Positions 9,739 through 18,055 are shown, numbered from the stretch's first letter. The stretch: 58,519 nucleotides of DNA from Rhizomonospora bruguierae (GCF_018397995.1 NZ_BBQH01000081.1:1-58519), one strand, 5' to 3'. Notes: generated by a model from the sequence alone, not told the origin. Program-made: numbers and translations.

Positions 9739-10845
9739 GTGGAAACCCCTACCCAGCAGGCCGTCCAACAGGCTGGCAGGTCGCTGCCACGGCGGCGCAG
9801 CCGCTACCTGGACGTGCTTCGGGCGACCGCCATCGTCCGGGTCTTCGTGCACCACTCGCTGTGGATCGGCTGGTTAACCTTCCTCTTCCCGTCGATGTGG
9901 GTCATGTTCGCGCTCGCCGGCTGCCTCACCGCCGCCTCGCTGGAGCGCGGTGGACCGGTCCGCACGCTGCGCTCGCGGCTGCGGCGACTGCTGCCCCCGC
10001 TGTGGGTGTTCGCCGCGGTGGCGGTGCCGCTCATGATCGCCCGCGGCTGGCTGGCCGACCAGGAGAGCCCGCTGCGCTGGTCCGACCTGCTCTACTGGGT
10101 CCTGCCGCTGGCCAACCCGCCGGCCAGTGCGTGGGGCGGCCCGTTCGTGCTCGCGCTGTGGTATCTGCGCGCCTACCTGTGGTTCGTGCTGCTGTCCCCC
10201 GCGCTGTGGTGGGCATACCGGCGGTGGCCGCTCGCCACCCTCGTCGCGCCCATCCTCACGGCACTGATCCTGGACTCGCCGCTGGTTAACCTGCCCACCG
10301 ACAAGATCACGGATGTCGTCTGGGCCACCGCCCTGTACGGCACGTGCTGGATCCTCGGCTTCGCCCGCCACACCGGCCGCCTCGACCGCATCCCGCTCGC
10401 GGTCTGCGCGGTCGCCGCGGTCCTGGTCTGCGGTGCCGGCATTCTCTGGGGCGTCCTGCGGCTCAACGGCGGCTGGCCGCTGCAGAACGTCGCGGCGGAC
10501 GCCCTGTGGGGCACCGGCTACGCGCTGATCCTCATGCGGCTACGTCCGTCGATGGCCTGGCTGGACCGGGTCCCGCTGCTGGAACGGATCGTCGCGTTCG
10601 TCAACGCCCGCGCCATGACGATCTACATCTGGCACCTGCCGGCCCTGTTCGCCGCCGGCACGATCCTGCTCCTGGCCGGCGTCGACCTGGCCACGCCCCG
10701 CGGGCTGGCCGCCACCTTCGGCCTCGGCCTCGCGGCCACCGCGGTCACCACCGCCGTCATCGGCTGGGTCGAGGACCTGGCCGCCCGCCGCCGCCCACGG
10801 CTGCTCCCCGGCCAACCGGCCACCCCGGCATCATCGCCGGCCTGA
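9739..10845 (+). CDS. Membrane acyltransferase, acyltransferase-3 (OafA) family
   Basis: About 368 residues with some ten hydrophobic segments. The N-terminal segment RYLDVLRATAIVRVFVHHS is the family's first motif: a catalytic His in a membrane segment after an R-x-x-D-x-L/x-R box. Late in the protein, AMTIYIWHLPALF is the typical helix 8-9 segment. Family members O-acylate surface polysaccharides, antibiotics or lipids; the substrate is unknown. I place the start at the GTG at 9739, since GGGAG lies about 7 bases upstream; a GTG at 9691 would add 16 residues. The gene is isolated, with a frameshifted gene 95 bases downstream. Confidence 0.8.
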   Translation: METPTQQAVQQAGRSLPRRRSRYLDVLRATAIVRVFVHHSLWIGWLTFLFPSMWVMFALAGCLTAASLERGGPVRTLRSRLRRLLPPLWVFAAVAVPLMIARGWLADQESPLRWSDLLYWVLPLANPPASAWGGPFVLALWYLRAYLWFVLLSPALWWAYRRWPLATLVAPILTALILDSPLVNLPTDKITDVVWATALYGTCWILGFARHTGRLDRIPLAVCAVAAVLVCGAGILWGVLRLNGGWPLQNVAADALWGTGYALILMRLRPSMAWLDRVPLLERIVAFVNARAMTIYIWHLPALFAAGTILLLAGVDLATPRGLAATFGLGLAATAVTTAVIGWVEDLAARRRPRLLPGQPATPASSPA

Positions 10846-10940
10846 CTGCCGGACGCGCCGGGCGCCGGCCACCCATCACCACGCCTCAAACACGCGCCGG
10901 GCCGTCGGGCGCGGCGCGGCGCCGGTGGGAGCATGGGTGC

Positions 10941-11397
10941 ATGACGGCATGGCGTGAGGTCGAACAGGCGGCTCCGGAGTTCGCGCGGCGCGTGCGGGCG
11001 CTGTTCGACGCCCACCGGCACAAGACCATCGCCACGGTGCGGGCCGACGGGTCGCCACGGATCTCCGGGATCGAGGCGGTCTTCGAGGGCGGCGAACTCG
11101 TCTTCGGCTCGATGCCGAACGCGCGCAAGGGCGCGGACCTGCGCCGTGATCCGCGCTTCGCCGGGCCACTGCGCCACGGTCGACCCGATCGAGGGCGCCG
11201 AGGCGCAGTGGCCCGGCGAGGCGAAGATCTCGGGTCGGGCGACCACCGCGGGAGCGACCGCCGGGGGGCAGGAGGGTGATCGCTTCCACGCCGACATCGC
11301 CCAGGTCGTGCACACGCACCTCAACGAGGAGGCGACCAGGCTGGTCGTCGAGTGGTGGACGCCCGAGCAGGGGCTGCGAAGGGTCGAGCGCGAGTAG
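10941..11397 (+). pseudogene. Pyridoxamine-phosphate-oxidase-like (PPOX) protein, frameshifted
   Basis: The ATG at 10941 opens a frame reading KTIATVRADGSPRISGIEAVF and FGSMPNARKGADLRRDPRFA, the FMN-binding split-barrel pattern of small PPOX proteins. Near 11160-11175 the homology moves to the next frame, which continues CATVDPIEGAEAQWPGEAKI and ends LNEEATRLVVEWW...VERE at a TAG at 11395-11397. A single extra base (or a two-base loss) explains it. The joined protein would be about 151 residues, the normal size. Either a real null allele or a sequencing error; the downstream part is otherwise undamaged. Confidence 0.7.
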
Positions 11398-11535
11398 TCC
11401 CGGTCCACCTTGCAATTTCCATTTCGGATGTTGCGGGATCCTTGGAATTCGCGGTTCCTCCGCTCCCACCCCGTGACCAAGGGCATAGGTACATGTCACA
11501 ATAATGGCGCCGGTGCCGCGGGCGATCGGAGCGAA

Positions 11536-12087
11536 ATGAATCGGTCCGTTGTGTACAGTCAGATTCCGGTGCTGCGCGCCTCGGGGGTTGGCCGTACCGC
11601 ATTATCCGCCTTTCACGCCGCCCTGGTCGCGGTCGGTCTCGGCCAGGTCAACCTGGTGCGCCTGTCCAGCGTCATCCCGCCGGGTACCGGGGTCGACGCG
11701 ACCGGGCGGGCCCGTGCGCCGGAGAGCGTCTGGGGCGACCGCCTCTACTGTGTGTATGCGGAGCGCGCGGCGACGGTCGTCGGTGAGCAGGCGTGGGCCG
11801 GGGTGGGCTGGGTGCGGCGACTGGACGGCCTGGGCGGCCTGTTCGTCGAGCACGAGGGCGCTGATGAGCAGTCCGTCTCCACCGCGATCCAGGCGAGCCT
11901 GGCGGACATGGTCGCCGGGGCGGCCGAGGAGTACACGCCGCCGGAGTGGGTGGTGCAGGGCGCGGCCTGCGCGGGGCAGCCGGTCTGCGCGCTCGTCATC
12001 GCCCCCTACGAGGCCGCCCCCTGGCCGCGCATCAACAACCACAGCAGCCCCACCGGTAACAGGAATACCTTTGGCCTCATCGAGTAA
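11536..12087 (+). CDS. Pyruvoyl-dependent arginine decarboxylase (PvlArgDC family)
   Basis: A 183-residue protein. The segment NLVRLSSVIPPGT matches the self-cleavage site of pyruvoyl-dependent arginine decarboxylases: the Ser44-Ser45 bond is cut, and Ser45 becomes the pyruvoyl cofactor that decarboxylates arginine to agmatine. Other family features are the YAERAATVVGEQAWAGVGW segment and a conserved Glu-rich middle (FVEHEGADEQSV). In archaea this feeds polyamine synthesis; in bacteria it serves acid resistance or polyamine supply. The ATG at 11536 follows GGAG by six bases. No agmatinase or agmatine deiminase is adjacent. The assignment rests on the SSxIPPG motif and overall length. Confidence 0.82.
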   Translation: MNRSVVYSQIPVLRASGVGRTALSAFHAALVAVGLGQVNLVRLSSVIPPGTGVDATGRARAPESVWGDRLYCVYAERAATVVGEQAWAGVGWVRRLDGLGGLFVEHEGADEQSVSTAIQASLADMVAGAAEEYTPPEWVVQGAACAGQPVCALVIAPYEAAPWPRINNHSSPTGNRNTFGLIE

Positions 12088-12172
12088 CAATTCTTTCGAA
12101 TTCGTCGGACCCCGACAAGAAGCGCCGGGGTGGTCTAGCGCGAGGAAATGCGAACCGCTAGTGTCTACGAGT

Positions 12173-12343
12173 CCGTTGCGGACCAATCGCCGTCACGCCG
12201 GATGGCGTCGCAACGGAACCGCTGAGTCGTGAGCGATCACGAACCGGGGACCCACGAACGTTGGGGTGAATCCGCGGGCTTCGAGTCCGTGGTAGGGCGA
12301 CTTCCCGCCCGAATCCGTCAGCTAACCCGGTAGGCGGCAACGG
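12173..12343 (+). promoter_or_regulatory. c-di-AMP riboswitch (ydaO-yuaA family)
   Basis: The plus strand carries the core in order: GGAACCGCTGAGTC, CCGGGGACCCA (12245-12254), TTGGGGTGAATCC (12261-12273), GTAGGGCGACTTCCCGCCCG and AATCCGTCAGCTAACCCGG (12312-12330). These are the most conserved blocks of the ydaO aptamer. CCGTTGC (12173-12179) can pair with GCAACGG (12337-12343) to close the structure; an identical GCAACGG at 12210-12216 offers a competing partner. In actinobacteria this class controls cell-wall hydrolases and similar secreted proteins, which fits the C39-type protein downstream. Outer boundaries are estimates. Confidence 0.9.
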
Positions 12344-12356
12344 AAGGAGTACGACC

Positions 12357-12425
12357 TTGCGCCTCCGGTTGAGCCCCAGCCCACCGGCGCCTTCACGACA
12401 CCGCCCAGTACCGACGGTCCCATAG
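12357..12425 (+). other. Possible 22-codon leader ORF behind the riboswitch
   Basis: GGAAGGAG at 12341-12348 lies 8 bases before a TTG at 12357, which opens MRLRLSPSPPAPSRHRPVP and ends at a TAG at 12423-12425. The peptide looks like nothing known. The strong ribosome binding site directly after the aptamer is notable because that is where a regulated gene usually begins; here the real gene starts 160 bases later. It may be a leader peptide or the relic of a former start. Confidence 0.3.
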
Positions 12426-12434
12426 GGACATTTA

Positions 12435-12462
12435 CCGTCCGTGCATTTCTGAACACGGACGG
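12435..12462 (+). terminator. Perfect hairpin between riboswitch and gene
   Basis: CCGTCCGTG (12435-12443) and CACGGACGG (12454-12462) form a perfect 9-bp stem with a 10-base loop. No T-run follows, so it is not a textbook intrinsic terminator, but U-poor terminators are common in actinomycetes. Its place between aptamer and gene makes it the best candidate for the expression platform. Confidence 0.45.
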
Positions 12463-12585
12463 CGAATTCCGTTGACCGGACGCCGACGATTTCACCGTTC
12501 CTTTCCGGTACGTACCCCCGTACGGGGGGCGATGACGCCTGCGCGGCTTCCGGAACGAGGGACGGGCATGTTTGTGGAGGATCGA

Positions 12586-13437
12586 GTGAAGAAGCCCCCC
12601 TATCACCCCAGGCACCTGGTGAGCGCCCGCCCGCGGCGCCGCCGGATGGTCCTCACCGCGGCCGTGTTGTTCGCCGCGGCGCTGGGGACCGATTTCGCCA
12701 TCTCGCAACTGAACCCGCCCGCGGCCGGCGAGCCCCAGGCCGTGGCGGCGATGGACGTCAACCGCGTCGACGAGGCGGCGCGCGCCTCGCGCGGAGACTC
12801 GCGCGCGCTCACGGCGGCACCCGGTGCCACGCCTTCCGCCGACGCGGCGACGCCAGCCGCGCCCCAGGCGACCGCGAAGGCGGCATCCAAGACGTCGGCG
12901 CCCGCGACGAGCGCGCCCGCACCCGCACCCGCGGCCAAGACGCTCAAGCACGAGTACCAGGCCCAGATCAACGGGTACTACTGCGGCCCCGCGGCCACCC
13001 GCATCGCGCTGACCGCGCTCGGCGTCGACCTGAACCAGGACTCGGTGGCCAACACCCTGGGCACCACCGTCAACGGGACGAACTCCGCCGACGACATCAC
13101 CCGGGGGCTGAACAAGCTCGCCAAGACCAGCCACTACCGGAGCACGTTCTTCGACTCCTCGCCGAGCAGCGCCCAGATCCAGCGGCTGCGGGAGGACGTG
13201 GTGTCGTCCATCACCGCCGGCTTCCCGATCGTGGCCAACATCGTCGGCTCCGCCACCGACACCAGCGGCAACACCCGCTCGTTCCCCGGCGGCCACTACA
13301 TCGCCGTGGTCGGCTACGCCGATCAGGGTCGGACCGTGAAGATCTCCGACCCGGCGAACGTGTACGGCATCGGCGAGTACTCGCTGAGCACCACCGACCT
13401 GGCGAACTGGCTGGCGACCCGCGGCTACTCCTCCTGA
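12586..13437 (+). CDS. Secreted C39-family peptidase-like protein
   Basis: A 283-residue exported protein. A basic start, a hydrophobic anchor (MVLTAAVLFAAALG) and a long Ala/Pro/Thr linker (about 60-120) lead to a papain-like C39 domain. The catalytic triad is visible: Cys in NGYYCGPAATRIAL, His in GGHYIAVVGY and Asp in ISDPAN. Such proteins cleave peptides or peptidoglycan cross-bridges outside the cell; the substrate is unknown. The GTG at 12586 is preferred since GGAGG lies 5 bases upstream; an ATG at 12568 would add six residues. It lies in the leader of the c-di-AMP riboswitch, so it should respond to a signal tied to envelope and osmotic state. Confidence 0.82.
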   Translation: MKKPPYHPRHLVSARPRRRRMVLTAAVLFAAALGTDFAISQLNPPAAGEPQAVAAMDVNRVDEAARASRGDSRALTAAPGATPSADAATPAAPQATAKAASKTSAPATSAPAPAPAAKTLKHEYQAQINGYYCGPAATRIALTALGVDLNQDSVANTLGTTVNGTNSADDITRGLNKLAKTSHYRSTFFDSSPSSAQIQRLREDVVSSITAGFPIVANIVGSATDTSGNTRSFPGGHYIAVVGYADQGRTVKISDPANVYGIGEYSLSTTDLANWLATRGYSS

Positions 13438-13490
13438 CAGCGAAGCCCTCTGACAGCGAAGCCCTCTGACAGCGGGGCCCCCTGACAGTG
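13434..13490. repeat. 16-bp tandem repeat starting on a stop codon
   Basis: CTGACAGCGAAGCCCT occurs at 13434 and 13450, a variant (CTGACAGCGGGGCCCC) at 13466, and a partial copy at 13482. The first copy contains the TGA of the C39-type gene. Slippage here leaves the protein end unchanged. Confidence 0.85.
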
Positions 13491-13636
13491 GGTGCCGGGT
13501 GCCGGCCGGTGTGCCGGCGCCCGGCGCCGTCCCGTCGGGTCCACTCCAGACGCTTGCGGACAGGTCTACCGCCGCGGGTCTCTCACGCCGGTGTGCGACC
13601 CTCGCCGGGCGGCAAGCGGCGGACGGGGAGGCGAGC

Positions 13637-14185
13637 ATGAACGGGCAGCCGGCGAGCACGGGGGTGGGGCTGCGCCCGATGACGGACGCGGACGCGGCGG
13701 CGGTGCTGGCGATCTACCAGGCCGGCCTCGACGGCGGCGACGCCAGTTTCGAGACCGTGGCGCCGACCTGGGCGGCGTTCGACGCGGGGAAACTGCCCGG
13801 TCATCGCCTCGTCGCCGTCGACGGCCGGGCGGCGGGGCGGGGTGCGGGAGGGGGCGTCCTACTCGGCTGGGTCGCCGTGTGCCCCGTCTCCGCGCGCCCC
13901 GTGTACGCCGGGGTCGTCGAGCACTCCGTCTACGTCTCGCCCGGGGCGCGCGGCCGGGGGGTGGGGCGGCTTCTGCTGGCCGGGCTCATCGCGTCCACCG
14001 AGGCGGCGGGCATCTGGACCATCCAGGCGGGCGTCTTCCCGGAGAACACGGCGAGCCTGGCCGTGCACCGCGCCGCCGGCTTCCGCACCGTCGGCGTGCG
14101 GGAGCGGCTCGGGCGCCACGCCGCGCGGGGCGACCGCTGGCGGGACGTGGTGCTCATCGAGCGCCGCAGCCCGCATGCCGGGTGA
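13637..14185 (+). CDS. GNAT acetyltransferase, phosphinothricin/methionine-sulfone acetyltransferase type
   Basis: A 182-residue GNAT protein. It opens with GLRPMTDADAAAVLAIYQAG, has SFETVAPTW and VAVCPVSARPVYAGVVEHSVYV in the middle, and the acetyl-CoA loop SPGARGRGVGRLLL (R/Q-x-x-G-x-G/A). The late FPENTASLAVHRAAGFRTVG box and GRWRDV-like end (DRWRDVVLIERR) are typical of the PAT/Bar/YncA group, which N-acetylates phosphinothricin or methionine sulfone/sulfoximine. Detoxification of such glutamate analogues is likely but not provable. ATG at 13637 follows GGGGAGG by seven bases. Convergent with the P1 peptidase gene, with a hairpin in the 25-base gap. Confidence 0.85.
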   Translation: MNGQPASTGVGLRPMTDADAAAVLAIYQAGLDGGDASFETVAPTWAAFDAGKLPGHRLVAVDGRAAGRGAGGGVLLGWVAVCPVSARPVYAGVVEHSVYVSPGARGRGVGRLLLAGLIASTEAAGIWTIQAGVFPENTASLAVHRAAGFRTVGVRERLGRHAARGDRWRDVVLIERRSPHAG

Positions 14186-14186
14186 G

Positions 14187-14210
14187 CGCGGCGTCAGGGT
14201 CAACGCCGCG
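14187..14210. terminator. Bidirectional hairpin between convergent genes
   Basis: CGCGGCGT (14187-14194) pairs with ACGCCGCG (14203-14210) across an 8-base loop, filling the whole gap between the stop codons at 14185 and 14211. No T-run is seen. Confidence 0.4.
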
Positions 14211-15065
14211 TCAGGTGAGCGGGCGGACCGCCGCGCGGATGGCGTCCGCGACCACGTCGACCGCCACGGCGCGGATCAGATCCGGGTCCGCGCCTTCGGT
14301 GACCTCCCCGGTGGCGAGCGCGACCACGGCGTCCCCGTCGTAGCGGGAGTGCGCCGGGTGCAGGGCGCGGGCGAGGCCGGCGTGGCCGCTCTGCGCCAGC
14401 AGGAAACTGTCGTTCTTGGACAGTCGCGCGTCGGTGAGCACGACCCCGACCGTGGTGTTCTCCAGCCCGGACGGGGCCTGCGGCCGGGCGCCCTCGTCCC
14501 CGGCGGCGAACAGGGGCGAGCCGTCCGTGCCGAGAACGTCGCCCCAGGCGTTCACGACCACGACGGCGGCCACCCGGGCGGCTCCGGCGGGCCGTTGCGC
14601 CCAGCCGATCCCGCCCGGGTCGCGGCGGCCGCGCCACTTGCCGGTGGACGCGCCGGTACCCGCGCCGGCGCGTCCCGTTTCCAGTGGCTCCCCGGCCAGC
14701 GCCGCCAGCGCGGCGGACCGTCCGGCGGCGGCGTCCGGCGGGGCGGTCCGCACCGACTCGTCGAAGACCGACATGCCGACGACGATCGGCACCGGTCCCG
14801 CGTGGGTGGGGAAGCCGACGCCCCGCCCGCGCAGCAGCGACACGACGCCGTCGGCCGCGGCGAGGCCGAACGCGGAGCCGCCGGAGAGCACGACGGCGTC
14901 CACCCGGTCCACCAGGCGGGTCGGGTCCAGCAGGGCGAACTCGCGGGTGGCCGGCGCGCCGCCGCGCACCTCGCCCGAGCCGACGGTCCCCTCCGGCGCG
15001 AGGATCACGGTCACCCCGGTCCCGGCGCCGGTCCAGTGGCCCACGTGGGCAGACAGCAGTTCCAT
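14211..15065 (-). CDS. P1-family N-terminal-nucleophile peptidase (DmpA/NylC-like)
   Basis: A 284-residue member of the P1 (S58) family, which includes the aminopeptidase DmpA and the nylon oligomer hydrolase NylC. These proteins cut themselves before a Ser/Thr that becomes the nucleophile. Here LENTTVGVVLTDARLSKND contains the expected Asn-Thr site. Other family segments are VDAVVLSGGSAFGLAAADGV and VNAWGDVLG. The N-terminal part (HVGHWTGAGTGVTVIL) matches the usual start. Cytoplasmic, with no signal peptide. The natural substrate is unknown; short peptides or beta-peptides are likely. ATG at 15063-15065. Confidence 0.85.
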   Translation of the reverse strand: MELLSAHVGHWTGAGTGVTVILAPEGTVGSGEVRGGAPATREFALLDPTRLVDRVDAVVLSGGSAFGLAAADGVVSLLRGRGVGFPTHAGPVPIVVGMSVFDESVRTAPPDAAAGRSAALAALAGEPLETGRAGAGTGASTGKWRGRRDPGGIGWAQRPAGAARVAAVVVVNAWGDVLGTDGSPLFAAGDEGARPQAPSGLENTTVGVVLTDARLSKNDSFLLAQSGHAGLARALHPAHSRYDGDAVVALATGEVTEGADPDLIRAVAVDVVADAIRAAVRPLT

Positions 15066-15137
15066 CCCTCGATGATGCCGGTCACGGTGGAGCGCGCGGG
15101 GCAGGCGCGGCGCCGGGAGCGGTGCCATGCTGCGGGC

Positions 15138-16091
15138 ATGTCGATCGCCGCGGCCTACGCCGAGTTCGCCGAACGGGAGGCGCGGGGCGTGTCGCCGGCG
15201 TACGAGCGCCTGGCCGCCGCGGTGGCCCGGGACGAGGAGATTCTCGCGCTGCTGGCGACCCTCCCGGCCGCGAAGCGGCAGCCGAACCTGCTCTTCGGGG
15301 TCGTCCGCTTCCTGGGCGGCCCCGCTGACGACCCGGCCGGGTTCCACGACTACGCGGTGGCGAACTGGCCGGCGATCGCGGCGGAGATGCGGGTGCGGGC
15401 CACCCAGACGAACGAGCCGGGCCGGTGCGCCGCCCTGCTGCTCGCGCTCGCCACGCTGCCCCAGCCGCTCGCGCTGATCGAGGTCGGCGCGTCCGCCGGC
15501 CTCTGCCTCTACCCGGACCGGTACGCGTACCGGTACGGCCGGCACGCGCTGGGCACCGGCGCGCCGGTGCTGGAGTGCGCGGTGACCGGCGTCGAACCGC
15601 CGGCCCGGCTCCCGGAGGTGGTCTGGCGCGCGGGCCTGGACCTGAACCCGCTCGACGTGCGGGAGCCGGCGGACGTCGCCTGGCTGGACGCGCTGATCTG
15701 GCCGGAGCACCCTCACCGGCGGGCCCGGCTGCGCGCCGCGGCTGCCGTCGCCGCGGCCGAGCCGCCGCTGCTCGTGCGCGGCGACCTGCTCGACGATCTG
15801 CCGGCGCTGGCCGCCCGGGCGCCCGCCGGGGCGACGCTGGTGGTGTTCCACACCTCCGTGCTGTATCAGGTGCCGTCCCCGCGGCGGGAGGCATTCGCCG
15901 CGATGGTCCGCGACCTGCCGGGGCACTGGCTGTCGAACGACGCCCCGCACGTGCTGCACCACGACGGGGTACCCCACCCGCCCAGCGGCGCCGCGTACAA
16001 CGTCCTGGCGCTGGAGGGCACGCCGCTGGCGTGGGTCCGCTCGCACGGTCAGGAGGTCACCTGGTTCGGCCCGGTCCCCGGCCGGCGGTGA
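15138..16091 (+). CDS. DUF2332 family protein
   Basis: A 317-residue cytoplasmic protein. It matches DUF2332 as seen in actinobacteria and some proteobacteria: SPAYERLAAAVARDEEIL, RQPNLLFGVVRFL, EPGRCAALLLALA, LIEVGASAGLCLYPDRYAY and VVFHTSVLYQVP. The middle part, LIEVGASAGL, looks like a nucleotide- or SAM-binding loop, so a methyltransferase-like fold has been suspected for this family, but no activity is established. ATG at 15138; the gene is divergent from the P1 peptidase and convergent with the diguanylate cyclase, with 15 bases between stops. Confidence 0.82.
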   Translation: MSIAAAYAEFAEREARGVSPAYERLAAAVARDEEILALLATLPAAKRQPNLLFGVVRFLGGPADDPAGFHDYAVANWPAIAAEMRVRATQTNEPGRCAALLLALATLPQPLALIEVGASAGLCLYPDRYAYRYGRHALGTGAPVLECAVTGVEPPARLPEVVWRAGLDLNPLDVREPADVAWLDALIWPEHPHRRARLRAAAAVAAAEPPLLVRGDLLDDLPALAARAPAGATLVVFHTSVLYQVPSPRREAFAAMVRDLPGHWLSNDAPHVLHHDGVPHPPSGAAYNVLALEGTPLAWVRSHGQEVTWFGPVPGRR

Positions 16092-16106
16092 CCGCGGCGG
16101 CGCCGC

Positions 16107-17801
16107 TCAGCCGGCCTCGACGCGGTTGCGACCGCCGCGCTTGGCCTGGTAAAGCTGCTTGTCCGCGCGGGCCATCAGCGCCTTGTGGTCCAGTTCCGGG
16201 TCGTGTTCGGCCACGCCGATGCTGATCGTGACCGCCAGCCCGGGGTGCAGCAGGCGCCACGGGTACTCGGCCACCCCCACCCGCAGCCGCTCGCAGCGGC
16301 GGTACGCCTCGGTCAGGTCCGCGCCCTGGAAGGCCAGCAGGAACTCCTCCCCGCCGAGCCGGGCGACCAGGTCCTCGCCGTGCACCCCGCCGCGCAGGAC
16401 GGTGGCGATCTGGCGCAGCACGTCGTCGCCGAGCAGGTGGCCGAACCGGTCGTTGACGCCCTTGAACAGGTCCACGTCGGCGATCGCCAGGCACAGCGGG
16501 CGGCCGGCGTTGGTGGCGGCAGTGGTCAGCTCCGGCAGGCGCACGTCGACGACCCGACGGTTGGCCAGGCCGGTCAGCGGGTCCTCGTGGACGCGTCGAC
16601 TCAGGTCGACCGCGCGCCGCTCCAGCACCTCCTTGTCCGCCTCCAGTTCCAGGCTGCGGATGCGGTGCAGCTCCATCTCCAGGCGGGCGTTGTCCGCCTC
16701 CAGACGGGCGTTGTCCAGCTCGAAGGTGTGCATCATCATCCGCGCGCGGGTGGCCGCCACGTCGTTGTGCGCGGCCCGCTCCAACCGGTGGTACCGGCGG
16801 TAGTGGCGCAGCGCCGCGGGATAGTCGCCGATCCTCTCGTACGCCTCGGACAGCTCCCGGTGGATGACCATCGCGAGGGGCTTCTCTCCCATGGTCAGGG
16901 CGCGGTCGAGCGCGATGGTCAGCCCCTCGATGCCGGCCCGGCAGTCGCCCCGCATCAGCCGGACCTGGGCCAGGTGCTGGAGCGCCGCGGACTCCAGGGA
17001 CCGGTAGCCGCGCGCCACGGCGATCGTCCGGGACTCCTCGATCAGGCCGATCGCGGCGTCGTACTCGCCCTGGAGCGCGCGCAGCATGCCGAGGTTGTCC
17101 ACGGCGAGCGACTCCTGGAACGGGTGCGCGGCGGCGCGGGCCAGCGACAGCGCCTCCTCGATGTACCCCAGCGCCTCCTTGAGGACCCGGGCGGCGCCCG
17201 CCTCGTCGCCGTCGGCGCGCAACTCGGGCACCCGGTACACGGCGTTGTCCGCGATGTTGTTGAGGATGCAGAAGCGCGCGTCGTCGTCCAGGCCCTCGAC
17301 CATCGTCAACGCGCGCACGAAGTACTCCGTGCTGACCGCGTGGCGCCCCATGCTGGCGTGGACCACCCCGGTGCGGTTGTGCACCCAGTACAGCAGGGTC
17401 CGGTTGTTCAGGCGCTGGGCGATCTGGTGGGCGCGGCCGAGCGCCTCGAGCGCCTCCTCGTGCAGGCCGAGGTCGTTGTACGGCATGGCCTGGGCGGTCA
17501 GCGTCTCGCACATGCCCAGTTCGTCGCCGGCCGTCTCGAGCAGCGCCAGCGCGTCGCTGCACGCGGTGACCGCCGCCTCGTGCTCGCCGAGGCGCAACAG
17601 CTGGGTGGCCAGGGAGCGCAGCGCGCGGGCCCGGCCGGCGCCGTCGCCGGCCTCGGCGGCGAGGGCGGCGCCCTCCCGGGCCAGGTTGCTGCCGGTCCGG
17701 TAGTCGCCGCGCAGGCGCGCCTCCTCGGCGAGGTCGAGCAGGTTGGCCAGGCGCAGCGTGGTCGTGGACCGCCATCGATCCGCGACGCTCCCGGTGGTCA
17801 C
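16107..17801 (-). CDS. TPR-repeat diguanylate cyclase (GGDEF domain)
   Basis: A 564-residue protein. About residues 20-370 are TPR-like helical repeats (for example LRSLATQLLRLGEHEAAVTAC and YPAALRHYRRYHRL), then a coiled coil with repeated LDNARLEADNARLEMEL (about 375-410), then a GGDEF domain. The GGDEF domain has DPLTGLANRR, the metal-binding DVDLFKGVND and the active-site loop RLGGEEF, all consistent with an active enzyme making cyclic di-GMP from two GTP. No membrane segment or I-site (RxxD five residues before the loop) is obvious; the residues just before the loop are HGEDLVA. In actinomycetes c-di-GMP controls development through BldD. Start is a GTG at 17799-17801 behind GGAGGAGGG. 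Stands alone. Confidence 0.9.
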   Translation of the reverse strand: MTTGSVADRWRSTTTLRLANLLDLAEEARLRGDYRTGSNLAREGAALAAEAGDGAGRARALRSLATQLLRLGEHEAAVTACSDALALLETAGDELGMCETLTAQAMPYNDLGLHEEALEALGRAHQIAQRLNNRTLLYWVHNRTGVVHASMGRHAVSTEYFVRALTMVEGLDDDARFCILNNIADNAVYRVPELRADGDEAGAARVLKEALGYIEEALSLARAAAHPFQESLAVDNLGMLRALQGEYDAAIGLIEESRTIAVARGYRSLESAALQHLAQVRLMRGDCRAGIEGLTIALDRALTMGEKPLAMVIHRELSEAYERIGDYPAALRHYRRYHRLERAAHNDVAATRARMMMHTFELDNARLEADNARLEMELHRIRSLELEADKEVLERRAVDLSRRVHEDPLTGLANRRVVDVRLPELTTAATNAGRPLCLAIADVDLFKGVNDRFGHLLGDDVLRQIATVLRGGVHGEDLVARLGGEEFLLAFQGADLTEAYRRCERLRVGVAEYPWRLLHPGLAVTISIGVAEHDPELDHKALMARADKQLYQAKRGGRNRVEAG

Positions 17802-18007
17802 CCGCCCTCCTCCCCCGCACCCGCGGCGCCGGCTACCCTCCGTCCGGGGCTACTGCCGCCGCGTCAGGACTCCACCAAGATAGACCCTCCCGCCGAGCGC
17901 TGGAGACCGTCGAAGGGCGGGTATCCGTTACCGCGAGACGGCTCGATCATCGGCAAAGGACACATTCCCTCCGGATAGGACATGGCGGGTACCGCGCGGC
18001 CACCATC

Positions 18008-18053
18008 GTCAACTTGAGGTTGACGGTTCCGCCCGCGTCAACCTAGAGTTGAC
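18008..18053 (+). promoter_or_regulatory. Two palindromic operators abutting a start codon
   Basis: GTCAACTTGAGGTTGAC at 18008-18024 and GTCAACCTAGAGTTGAC at 18037-18053 share GTCAAC-N5-GTTGAC. The start of the second is 29 bases after the first, so both lie near the same DNA face region (almost three turns apart). The second ends two bases before the ATG at 18056, so a repressor here would cover the transcription and translation start. Confidence 0.75.
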
Positions 18054-18055
18054 GC

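Noticed and set aside
16057-17820. A second long minus-strand frame over the GGDEF gene
   Set aside because: It is out of frame with the TPR-GGDEF protein and reads as Arg/Pro/Gly-rich noise.
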